Below are positions 8,208-16,766 of a DNA stretch of 64,000 nucleotides, piece after piece; the first letter of the stretch is position 1, and each line of letters starts with the position of its first letter. Source of the DNA: Coprobacter fastidiosus (lineage in GTDB: Bacteria; Bacteroidota; Bacteroidia; Bacteroidales; Coprobacteraceae); contig NZ_AP028032.1 of NCBI RefSeq assembly GCF_030296935.1, positions 2,418,001 through 2,482,000 of the forward strand, written 5' to 3'. The position numbers and the translations under genes were made by a program. The notes under the pieces were generated by a model that worked only from the letters and a program-made list of their open reading frames with translations, was not told where the DNA came from and made no database searches.

Positions 8208-11200
8208 TTATTTTTGAGGGTCTTGCTCACCTGTATTCGAGACTGTCATTCTATATTCCTTTGGGGTTGCGTGATATAGTTTTGCAAATTCCCGATAAAA
8301 ATGAGCTTTATTTTTGAATCCGCAATCGGCCATGATTTCTTGTACGGTTTTGGATGTAGTTCTCAGCCGTTTCTCAGCTTCCTGCAAGCGAAAGCTACGT
8401 ATAAAGTCAGCAGGAGTCTTATCTGTCAGTTTTTTTATCTTGCGGTATAGTTGCACTCTGCTTATTGCCAGATCTTGAGATAAAGAGTCTTGATTATAGG
8501 TCTCATTATCTAAATTTTGTGATAGATATTCGAAGGCCTTGTTCATGAATTCTTTATCTTGTTTGTCTATTAATTTCCCGTTGAATTGTTCGGCGTATGC
8601 AAGAGGAGATTCCATATAGTGTTTTACTATTTCTTTATTTCCGAGCATACGTTCTACTGCAGCTTGCAGATGAGCAGGATGAAAAGGCTTTCCTAAATAC
8701 ATGTCTGCTCCGTATTCAAGTCCCTGAATCTGACTTTCGACCGACATTTTGGATGATAATAGTATGACCGGGATGTGTTTGGTCGTAATGTCGTTTTTTA
8801 TTTTTTGTAAAAATGTGAGTCCGTCCATAACCGGCATTAAAACGTCGCAAATAATGAGATCGGGCAGAAACTTGTTTATCTTGTCTAAAGCATCTTGTCC
8901 GTTTTCGGCTTCTATTACGGAATATGAATTTAGAGTTTCGATAATAAATTGCCTTATTTCTTCTTGGTCATCGATAACGAGGATGTTTTTTGTTTTCTTT
9001 TCAGATACATCGGAAGAAATCGAATATTGTTGTTGATGACTTTTTTCCTGAGTTTTTTTGTCAACTTTATTGTCGGGCGAAATTGTTACGGTGAAAGTCG
9101 TGTATTCATTTATTTTGCTATCTACGACGATATTTCCGTTCAGAAGCTTGACCAAATCTTGACACATGGCTAAGCCTATGCCATTACGGGTGTATATTCC
9201 CTTAGATAATTGATTCTCGAAATTATCGAGAACTTTGAACCTATTAAATATCAGAGGAATATGTTGGGCATCTATTCCTGTACCGCTGTTGGTGCAAGAA
9301 AAACAGAGCTCATTCTTGGCGTTAACGAACAGTTTGATTTCTATTTTTCCGTTTTTTGGAGTATATTTAAATGCATTGGACATAAGATTGAAAATAACTT
9401 TCTCTAAAGCATCTCTGTCAACGATCCATGCCGGAATATCGGGACGAATGTCTAATTGGATGTTTATCCTTTTCTGGTCGGCGATATCAAGGAAATTGTC
9501 CAAAGTATATTTAATCAGTTCAGGAATATCTATCGGTTCGAAATGCAGAGTTAAATGTCCGGTTTCTGCTTTACGGAATTCCATTAGTTGTTGTATCTGA
9601 TTTCGCATTCGTTCTGCATTCTTTTTGATTACGCTTAGGTAGTTCCGGTTCTTTTCACTTAGATCGGGAGTACTCATCATTTTTTCGCAAGGACCGTAAA
9701 TTAGGGTTATAGAGTTCGAAAATTCATGAGCGATATTGGTGAAGAAACGAAGTTTTGCCTGATGAATTTCTTCTTTTTTTTGTGTTTCCAGTTTCTCCAA
9801 TTCAAGATTGTGTTGCATTTTCAATCGATATTTCTGAAATCGGAAAATGAAATATGCCAATAATAGGATAAGAATCAGATAAACTGTATATGCATATCCG
9901 GATTTGTACCATGGCGGTGTAATTTTGAACGGAAATGAGAAGCTGTCCCTGTTCCACTGATTATCGCTATTTGTATAAGCAACGTTCAATTTGTAGTTTC
10001 CGGGAGATAGATTTGACAGGATGATGTTCCGGTTATTGCCAATATAGATCCAATTTGCCGGTTTCTCTCCATCTCGGGTTACTTTATAAGCCATCTCGCA
10101 TTTGCTGTTCGTTATATAGTCTAAGATAGAAAAATGAAAACTCAGTGAATTTTGTTTATAACTGATAGGATGATCATTCTTTAAATTAAGTGGTTGATCG
10201 ATATTGTCTATTTTAAATGAATTTAAATATAGTGGCGGATTATAATTGCTCATTCCGATTTGGTCGGGGTGAAATACACTGAACCCGTTTACTCCTCCGA
10301 AATAGAGTTCTTGTCCTTCCGAAAATGAAAGGTATGCTCCGTCGGAGAATTCGTTATCCTGTAACCCTTCGTTATAAAAATAGTGTACGAATTGTTCTTG
10401 TTCGGGATTCATTCTGGAAATGCCTTTATTCGTACTGATCCATATATGATGGGTGCGGTCTTCTAAAATTCCGTGTATGTTACTATTTGCCAGTCCTTCT
10501 TTTTCTGTATATCGTTTAATCCGAACTTTTCCGTTTTCTTCCGTTAACAGGTTTAAACCGGCAGTCGTTCCCGCCCAAATTCTTTTTTTATTGTCTATAT
10601 ATAAGCATATTACGTCATTGCTGCTTATTGTGTTTATATCTGATTTATCGTTTTTATACGCAGTAAAATATTCCCTTTTTATGTTCATGCGATTTATCCC
10701 GCCTCCCCGCGTTGCAATCCAGAGGATAGAATCTCCCTCTATTGCGAGTGAGTATATGACGTTATTATTGATGCTGTTGTTGCTTTGAGAGTTATATTTA
10801 TAGTGTTTGTAATTTTTTATCTCGTATTCTCCTTTTGGGGTGCGGAAAATCGTCATTTTGAACAGTCCGTTACCGCTTGTCCCTACCCATAAAGTTGAAT
10901 CATCGGCTTGCAGTAATGCGTAAACGGAGCAAATTTGCCGTATATTGAATATTCTGTTTGACTTCAGACTTTTTATTTTTTTCTCTTGAAAAGAATAGTA
11001 ATTTAAACCTTTATTGTCCGTTCCTATCCAGAAATCTTGATTCGGACCTTGCGCTAAGGAGAATACCGAGTTGTTTATGAGACCGTCGTCTGTTGTAAAT
11101 TTACGGGCTTGTTGTAAAGTAGCCCCTAAATACGTAATGGAGATGACACCTCCGCCTTTCGTTCCTATCCAAAGTTTGTTTTCTGCATCTTTGTATATTG

Positions 11201-12221
11201 CCCTGACTGCGTAATTTCCGAGTTCGGGAATATTATTGCTTGTAAAAGTGTTGAAATAGTTTTGTGGGGGAAGAATACGGTAAATGCCTTGTGAATCAGT
11301 ACCTACCCATAATATATCTTGTGTACCGGAATAGACTGATAAAACCGGAATACCACTTAATAGGATCGATTCTGTCTTGGTGTGTTTGTTATATTGAATT
11401 AATCCGGTATTTGTAGCAAACAGTATATTGCCCTCGTTTTCGAGGACTTCGTTCAATTCTCCATAAGGTTTTGATCCCCAATCAGAGAATTTTTCGGTTT
11501 GTATCGAGTAGTATCCTAATGTGTAATTTTCGTATTGAAACCATATTTTTTCTTTTTTGTCGTAGCAAAGATGCAAAAAGTCTGCAGGAGGAGTTATTTT
11601 TTGTTTCTCGGTAATTTTATCGGATTTGATTTTCAGACGGAAGATTTCATTTTTGTCATTTACAATCCATAGATTGTCTGAAGAATCGAAAAAAAGTTGT
11701 ATTATATTGTTTTTGTCGATCTCGGGGATTGGGAACGGTTCGAAGTCTTCTGATTTCGTGTTGAATTTATATATACCGGACTTGTAAGAAGCGGCTAATA
11801 TCAATCCTTCTGAATTGCGAGTTGCGAGAAAAGAGTGTTCTCTAAATGTCTCTTTATCTTTATATCCCAAATAATAAGGTTGGAATTTTTTTGTGGCGAT
11901 GTTAAATCTGTTTATTCCGTAATCTGTCGTTATCCAAAGAATGTTTTTATTTTCTTCAAAAATTTGGCGTATTACAGGGTTTGTTATACTTGAAGAATCT
12001 TGACGGTTAGAACGATAATTTTCGAATTCAGCGCCGTTATATACATTTAGTCCATCCCATGTTCCTACCCAGATGAGTCCGTTTGAATCTTGAAAGATCG
12101 TTGTTATGGAACTATTGGACAGGCCGTCGTTATTGCTTAGGCGAAGTATTCGAGATTCGTTTGCATATAGAATTTGTGTAAAGAAAACGATATATGCGAT
12201 ATTGAGTATTTTACGAAGCAT
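8208..12221 (-). CDS. hybrid two-component system regulator (HTCS) of the adjacent PUL
   Basis: This 1337-residue protein carries a whole signalling pathway in one chain. A signal peptide (ending LYA) is followed by a periplasmic double beta-propeller (Reg_prop repeats, to about 690) and a Y_Y_Y domain (about 695-765). One membrane segment lies near 773-795. Then come a HisKA domain with the phospho-acceptor His in FTNIAHEFSN (about 831), a HATPase domain with N box NLMSNAFKYTP (about 945), a receiver domain with DVLMPVMDG (Asp about 1127), and a C-terminal AraC-type HTH (about 1225-1330). In Bacteroidota such regulators bind an oligosaccharide in the periplasm and activate the neighbouring PUL. 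It diverges from the GH130-SusCD cluster, its likely target. Confidence 0.95.
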   Translation of the reverse strand: MLRKILNIAYIVFFTQILYANESRILRLSNNDGLSNSSITTIFQDSNGLIWVGTWDGLNVYNGAEFENYRSNRQDSSSITNPVIRQIFEENKNILWITTDYGINRFNIATKKFQPYYLGYKDKETFREHSFLATRNSEGLILAASYKSGIYKFNTKSEDFEPFPIPEIDKNNIIQLFFDSSDNLWIVNDKNEIFRLKIKSDKITEKQKITPPADFLHLCYDKKEKIWFQYENYTLGYYSIQTEKFSDWGSKPYGELNEVLENEGNILFATNTGLIQYNKHTKTESILLSGIPVLSVYSGTQDILWVGTDSQGIYRILPPQNYFNTFTSNNIPELGNYAVRAIYKDAENKLWIGTKGGGVISITYLGATLQQARKFTTDDGLINNSVFSLAQGPNQDFWIGTDNKGLNYYSFQEKKIKSLKSNRIFNIRQICSVYALLQADDSTLWVGTSGNGLFKMTIFRTPKGEYEIKNYKHYKYNSQSNNSINNNVIYSLAIEGDSILWIATRGGGINRMNIKREYFTAYKNDKSDINTISSNDVICLYIDNKKRIWAGTTAGLNLLTEENGKVRIKRYTEKEGLANSNIHGILEDRTHHIWISTNKGISRMNPEQEQFVHYFYNEGLQDNEFSDGAYLSFSEGQELYFGGVNGFSVFHPDQIGMSNYNPPLYLNSFKIDNIDQPLNLKNDHPISYKQNSLSFHFSILDYITNSKCEMAYKVTRDGEKPANWIYIGNNRNIILSNLSPGNYKLNVAYTNSDNQWNRDSFSFPFKITPPWYKSGYAYTVYLILILLLAYFIFRFQKYRLKMQHNLELEKLETQKKEEIHQAKLRFFTNIAHEFSNSITLIYGPCEKMMSTPDLSEKNRNYLSVIKKNAERMRNQIQQLMEFRKAETGHLTLHFEPIDIPELIKYTLDNFLDIADQKRINIQLDIRPDIPAWIVDRDALEKVIFNLMSNAFKYTPKNGKIEIKLFVNAKNELCFSCTNSGTGIDAQHIPLIFNRFKVLDNFENQLSKGIYTRNGIGLAMCQDLVKLLNGNIVVDSKINEYTTFTVTISPDNKVDKKTQEKSHQQQYSISSDVSEKKTKNILVIDDQEEIRQFIIETLNSYSVIEAENGQDALDKINKFLPDLIICDVLMPVMDGLTFLQKIKNDITTKHIPVILLSSKMSVESQIQGLEYGADMYLGKPFHPAHLQAAVERMLGNKEIVKHYMESPLAYAEQFNGKLIDKQDKEFMNKAFEYLSQNLDNETYNQDSLSQDLAISRVQLYRKIKKLTDKTPADFIRSFRLQEAEKRLRTTSKTVQEIMADCGFKNKAHFYREFAKLYHATPKEYRMTVSNTGEQDPQK

Positions 12222-12512
12222 GGGAATGTGATGTTATTTTGACGTTGTTGAATAAGAACATTTATATTGATTTATGTATAATATGCTTATGTAAAAGAAC
12301 TTATAAGATTATATCTTAATAACGAAATGAAAGTAATAATATTCTCGGAGAATAGACGTGATAAAAAATCTTTTTTGTGTTTTCATGGCTTTATTTTAGA
12401 TTTTATATATCCAGTATTTTGTGTTTTCTGAGACTGATTGTATCGATGAATTGCCGTATCGGTTTACCTGTTTTATTTGAAATGCAATTTCAGCTTTTTA
12501 GTGGAGACGAGA

Positions 12513-12597
12513 GTATCTTATTGTTTCAAAAAAGTATACAAACGTGACATATTTAAGAAAAAATCTATGTAGATACCTTTTTGAAATAATAAGATAC
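12513..12597. promoter_or_regulatory. 27-bp inverted repeat, candidate HTCS operator
   Basis: The arm at 12513-12539 and the reverse complement of the arm at 12571-12597 agree at 23 of 27 positions; the arms are 31 bases apart. The core is GTATCTTATTGTTTC versus GAAATAATAAGATAC. The right arm ends 21 bases before the -7 box, where an activator could contact polymerase in the absence of a -33 element. AraC-type output domains of HTCS proteins bind such upstream sites; assignment to the neighbouring HTCS is inferred. Confidence 0.6.
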
Positions 12598-12618
12598 CGG
12601 TAACGAGATACACCCATT

Positions 12619-12626
12619 TACATTTG
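12619..12626 (+). promoter_or_regulatory. candidate -7 box of the PUL promoter
   Basis: TACATTTG matches TAnnTTTG, 76 bases before the GH130 start codon. No -33 TTTG lies at the proper distance, consistent with an activator-dependent promoter. Confidence 0.5.
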
Positions 12627-12702
12627 CTTGTGAGTTCAGGTCGTTTGATAAGCCTGAAAAACACGAACGATGAAAATTTCATCACACTAAATATAATAAA
12701 TT

Positions 12703-13746
12703 ATGGATATAGCAAAGAGAAATCCTCAGAATCCGATTATGCGACCTAGCGATCTGAAGCCGGGAATTGAAGGTATGGAAATAGTATGTTTGTTGAATCC
12801 CGGGGTTTTCCGATATAATAATAAGATATGGTTGTTGCTTCGTGTTGCAGAGCGTCCTAAGCAAATCGAGAATAAAATCAGTTTCCCGATTTATAATAAA
12901 GACGGGAAAATAGAGATTCTCTCATTCGATAAGAATGATCCGTCTCTTGATGCTTCTGACCCGAGAGTAATCGGTTATCAGGGAAAGAATTATCTGACGA
13001 CTCTCTCTTATCTTCGGTTTGTATGTAGTGAAGACGGAGTTCATTTTCATGAAGATCCTTCGTTCCCGCCTCTTTTCGGACGTGGCGACCTGGAAGCATT
13101 CGGAATCGAAGACTGTCGTGTTGCTACCATGGAAGATGGCTTCTTCTTGACTTTTACCGAAGTTTCTTCTGTTGCTGTCGGAGTCGGGTTGATCGAAACA
13201 AAAGATTTTAATAATTACATTCATCATGGTATGATTTTCCCTCCGCATAATAAAGATTGTGCTTTGTTCGAGGAAGAAATTAATGGAAAGTATTATGCTT
13301 TTCATCGTCCGAGTAGTCCGGAATTAGGAGGGAATTATATTTGGCTGGCCGAATCTCCGGACAGAAAACATTGGGGAAACCATAAATGTGTCGCTACCAC
13401 ACGTGAAGGGAAATGGGATTCTGCACGTGTAGGAGCCGGTGCTCCTCCTATCCGTACTGAAAGAGGTTGGCTCGAGATCTATCACGGTGCAACACATGAC
13501 CATCGCTATTGTCTGGGAGCATTGCTTCTCGATCTGAATGATCCTTCAAAAGTCATTTCCCGTAGTGAAGAACCTATTATGGAACCTATTGCAGATTATG
13601 AACAAACCGGTTTTTTCGGGAATGTCGTTTTTACGAACGGACATTATGTTGATGGTGATACGGTTCATCTTTACTATGGAGCGAGTGATGAGGTAATTTG
13701 TGCTGCGACTTTGTCTGTAAAAGAAATATTGAATACTTTGAAATAA
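12703..13746 (+). CDS. GH130 family glycosidase/phosphorylase (mannoside-active type)
   Basis: A 347-residue five-bladed beta-propeller enzyme of GH130. Recognisable blocks are LNPGVFRYNNKIWLLLRVAE, GIEDCRV (the GxEDPR-type motif with the catalytic Asp, Pro replaced by Cys), YAFHRP, GAGAPPI, WLEIYHGA and TGFFGNVVF. Characterised members phosphorolyse or hydrolyse beta-mannosides (mannosyl-glucose, mannosyl-GlcNAc, beta-1,2- or beta-1,4-mannobiose). There is no signal peptide, so it acts in the cytoplasm, which suits a phosphorylase. It is first in the PUL, 10 bases before an MFS transporter that could supply its substrate. I cannot assign subfamily or linkage, nor decide phosphorylase versus hydrolase. 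Confidence 0.88.
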   Translation: MDIAKRNPQNPIMRPSDLKPGIEGMEIVCLLNPGVFRYNNKIWLLLRVAERPKQIENKISFPIYNKDGKIEILSFDKNDPSLDASDPRVIGYQGKNYLTTLSYLRFVCSEDGVHFHEDPSFPPLFGRGDLEAFGIEDCRVATMEDGFFLTFTEVSSVAVGVGLIETKDFNNYIHHGMIFPPHNKDCALFEEEINGKYYAFHRPSSPELGGNYIWLAESPDRKHWGNHKCVATTREGKWDSARVGAGAPPIRTERGWLEIYHGATHDHRYCLGALLLDLNDPSKVISRSEEPIMEPIADYEQTGFFGNVVFTNGHYVDGDTVHLYYGASDEVICAATLSVKEILNTLK

Positions 13747-13756
13747 GAAGGATATT

Positions 13757-15019
13757 ATGTTCGGAAAACTGACAAAAGAATACGAGGTATTCAAATCCGT
13801 ACCTCATGATCTGCAGGTCCTTCTCGGCACGAACATGCTTTATGCTCTTGTTCTGCCGATTGTAGAAATCTTTGTGGGCGCCTATATTATGAGGAATACT
13901 AATAGTCCGGCATACGTAGCTCTTTATCAATTGGCTATGTATGTGGGTATCGTATGTACATCGGTCGTAAACGGATTTTTGCTTAAGCATTTTAAGGTGA
14001 ATATTTTGTATTGTATAGGCATACTGCTTAGCGGTATATCTATGGTGGGGATGATGGCGATTCATAGTTTGGGAATAACAGAATTGTCTGTAGCAGGATT
14101 TGTTATGGGGGCAGCTTCGGGATTTTTTTGGACAAATCGTTATCTGTTAGCTCTTAACTCGACTAAGGATGATAATCGGAATTATTTTTTCGGACTTGAG
14201 TCTTTTGCTTTTACAATCGCATCTATTATTGTCCCGTTAGGGGTAGGGGCACTTATAGCCGGTCTTTCAGGCCGTCATTTATTGGGAATCGACATCGATA
14301 TAAATCTTTCTTATCGGATTGTGACCTTTTTGGCTATGGGTATTACAGTGATTGCTTGTTTTGTCTTATCTCGAGGGAACTTTGAAAATCCGACCCAGAA
14401 AACGTTCCTCTATTTCCGTTTTCATCCGCTATGGTACAAACTACTCTCTTGGGCAGCTTTGAAAGGCCTTGTTCAGGGATTTTTGGTAACAGCACCGGCC
14501 ATTTTAGTGTTAAAACTTGTTGGAGAGGAAGGCTCTTTAGGTTTGATTCAGAGTATTAGCGGCGGTATTACTGCTATACTTGTTTATGTATTGGGCCGGG
14601 TTACAAAACCTAAGCACCGGAATATCGTATTCGGTACGGGATTGTTTATCTTTTTGATCGGTACGCTTTTTAACGGTATTCTTTTTTCTTCGACCGGTGT
14701 TATTATCTTTGTCCTTTGTAAGGTCGTTTTTCAACCGTTGCATGATTTAGCCTATTTCCCGATTATGATGAGAGTGATTGATGTTGTTTCAAAAAAAGAG
14801 CAACGCAATGAATATGCCTATATATTGAGCCATGAGTTCGGCTTGTTTGTCGGGAGGGCTTCAGGACTGATAATCTTTTTGTTTCTTGCTTTCGGAGTAT
14901 CAGAAGATTTTGCGCTTAAGTATGCGCTTATTATCGTCGCATTGTTGCAATTATTGGCACTACCCTTAGGAAATCATATTATCAAACAATCAAATTTGCT
15001 GGAAAATGAAAATAAATAA
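13757..15019 (+). CDS. MFS transporter, probable oligosaccharide importer
   Basis: A 420-residue, very hydrophobic protein with about twelve membrane helices and the layout of the major facilitator superfamily. Its position between GH130 and SusCD genes indicates import of a disaccharide or short oligosaccharide across the inner membrane for GH130, as in other Bacteroidota mannoside loci where an MFS gene adjoins GH130. It starts 10 bases after GH130 and overlaps the next gene by 14 bases, so it is part of the same operon. The substrate is inferred from context only. Confidence 0.85.
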   Translation: MFGKLTKEYEVFKSVPHDLQVLLGTNMLYALVLPIVEIFVGAYIMRNTNSPAYVALYQLAMYVGIVCTSVVNGFLLKHFKVNILYCIGILLSGISMVGMMAIHSLGITELSVAGFVMGAASGFFWTNRYLLALNSTKDDNRNYFFGLESFAFTIASIIVPLGVGALIAGLSGRHLLGIDIDINLSYRIVTFLAMGITVIACFVLSRGNFENPTQKTFLYFRFHPLWYKLLSWAALKGLVQGFLVTAPAILVLKLVGEEGSLGLIQSISGGITAILVYVLGRVTKPKHRNIVFGTGLFIFLIGTLFNGILFSSTGVIIFVLCKVVFQPLHDLAYFPIMMRVIDVVSKKEQRNEYAYILSHEFGLFVGRASGLIIFLFLAFGVSEDFALKYALIIVALLQLLALPLGNHIIKQSNLLENENK

Positions 15020-16736
15020 ATTTTTTCCTGCCTTATTCTTTGGAATTTTATTTGTATTTCCGGCATGTCGGGAAACAAATTTCGGAGATCCGGTAAAACA
15101 GGTTTCGATTAGTCGTATCGATCAGATGCCTAATCTCCCAGAGCCATATAAGATTCTGGACTGGAGAAAAAAAGCTCTTGATTTTGATGCTTATGTATTT
15201 AATTTCGATACACGCATTTGTGGAAATCCGGTTATTTGGCTTGACAGCGCTCAACGGAATATTCCTCAGACGACATTCGGACTTTATACGGCAGTGAATG
15301 ATTCACGTCAAGGGCCGAAAAATAATAACGGAGAGTTTCATGAAAGTTTAAACTCTTTGGCTGCGTTGCTCGGTGGAGGATTGGTCGGAATAGACAAAAC
15401 TTCTCAGAATGGGTATAATTATGTTAAAATGGTACAGAACTATTTTAATTCGGATAACGGATGGAATATCGTAATGAACAATACTTGCCCGGAAGTTGCG
15501 TTATTAGGAGGCGGATATGGTCGAGATTGGTGGTACGATGTCTTTCCGAATGTTCTTTATTATGCCGTGTGCGATGTCTTTCCGGGAGTCTCCGGAGCTG
15601 ATTCGATCCAACATGTTATTGCGGAGCAGTTTTGTAAGGCCGATTCTGTGCTAAATGGGAATTATGATTATTCTTATTTTGATTATTCCCAAATGAAAGG
15701 GATGGTTAATAATATCCCGCTTCAGCAGGATGCCGCAGGAGGTCATGCTTATGTGCTGTATGCCGCCTATAAAAAGTTCGGAGATCCGCGCTATTTGCAG
15801 CATGCCAAGTCTGCATTAGAAGCATTACTCTCCCAGAAGGAGAGTCGGTTTTATGAAATTCTTTTACCTATGTCGGCTATTGTTGCTTCTCGGTTGAATG
15901 CAGAAGAGGGAACGCAATATGATGTAAAGAAGATACTGGACTGGACATTTGACGGATGTCAGAATCCTAATGGAAGATATGGTTGGGGTGTGATGGCCGG
16001 TCGCTGGGGAGATTATGATGTTTCGGGACTTCAAGGCAGTATTTTGGATGGAGGAGGATATGCCTTTTTTATGAATAGTGTAAAATTGACGTGGCCGTTA
16101 GTACCGATGGTCAAGTATGAACCTCAGTTTGCTACGGCTATCGGAAAATGGATGTTGAACAATGTAAATGCCTGCCGACTTTTTTATCCGGGAGAAATCG
16201 ATGATGAACATCAGTGGTTACCGGAGATGAAGGGTCTTACTGATAATAATATTGCTTATGAAGGATTGAGGAAAACAGATTGTTACGGTAAAGAATCTTT
16301 GAAAGGTATCGAACCTGTCGCTTTAGGAGACGGGCCTAATTGGACTCCCGCTAATCCGGCGGAAAGCATGTTCAGCTTGTATAGTACCTCTCCGGTCGGT
16401 ATTTTGGGAGCAATGGTTTCTGAAACTTCGGAATCCGGAATTTTACGCATAAATTGTAATACTACCGATTTTTATTCAGAACGTCCTTATCCTGTGTATC
16501 TCTATTACAATCCGCATGCTGAGAATAAAGTTATCGGTTATTATAGTGAGGAAAAAGTCGACCTGTTTGATATAGTTACCAAAAAGTACATAGCTCGTGG
16601 GAAGAGTGGATCTTTTGAGATCGAGTTACCGGCATTGAATGCCAGTGTAATTGTAGAGTTACCTTCGGGGATGAAATTACGGTCGGTTGACGGTCGCATT
16701 GTTACCAAAGATAATCATGTCATTAGTTATAAATAA
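15006..16736 (+). CDS. PUL lipoprotein with an unrecognised, probably alpha/alpha-toroid, domain
   Basis: A 576-residue lipoprotein (lipobox FPAC, Cys about residue 21). I do not recognise its family. After the anchor it matches the first 520 or so residues of the protein at 22520-25648 throughout: ISRIDQMPNLP, GxxLVGxDKxSxNGxNYV, GxDWWYDxxPN, RxNAE, WGxYDVSGL, YAFxMN and AxGKWxLNxxNA are shared. Phrases such as FGDPRYLQHAKSAL resemble helical-hairpin repeats of (alpha/alpha) toroid glycosidases or lyases. Invariant Asp/Glu residues in DWWYD, RxNAE and YDVSG are candidate catalytic positions. Context (GH130, MFS, SusCD) suggests a surface or periplasmic polysaccharide-cleaving enzyme, but this is inference. 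Confidence 0.7.
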   Translation: MKINKFFPALFFGILFVFPACRETNFGDPVKQVSISRIDQMPNLPEPYKILDWRKKALDFDAYVFNFDTRICGNPVIWLDSAQRNIPQTTFGLYTAVNDSRQGPKNNNGEFHESLNSLAALLGGGLVGIDKTSQNGYNYVKMVQNYFNSDNGWNIVMNNTCPEVALLGGGYGRDWWYDVFPNVLYYAVCDVFPGVSGADSIQHVIAEQFCKADSVLNGNYDYSYFDYSQMKGMVNNIPLQQDAAGGHAYVLYAAYKKFGDPRYLQHAKSALEALLSQKESRFYEILLPMSAIVASRLNAEEGTQYDVKKILDWTFDGCQNPNGRYGWGVMAGRWGDYDVSGLQGSILDGGGYAFFMNSVKLTWPLVPMVKYEPQFATAIGKWMLNNVNACRLFYPGEIDDEHQWLPEMKGLTDNNIAYEGLRKTDCYGKESLKGIEPVALGDGPNWTPANPAESMFSLYSTSPVGILGAMVSETSESGILRINCNTTDFYSERPYPVYLYYNPHAENKVIGYYSEEKVDLFDIVTKKYIARGKSGSFEIELPALNASVIVELPSGMKLRSVDGRIVTKDNHVISYK

Positions 16737-16766
16737 TATACGTTAACATAAATCATAAAGCACAAG

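Larger units (their letters stand above)
12222..12702. other. regulatory intergenic region between HTCS and PUL
   Basis: These 481 bases contain no convincing gene. They hold a long inverted repeat (12513-12597) and a -7-like box (12619-12626) directed toward GH130. The half nearer the HTCS gene is AT-rich without a clear promoter match. Confidence 0.7.
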
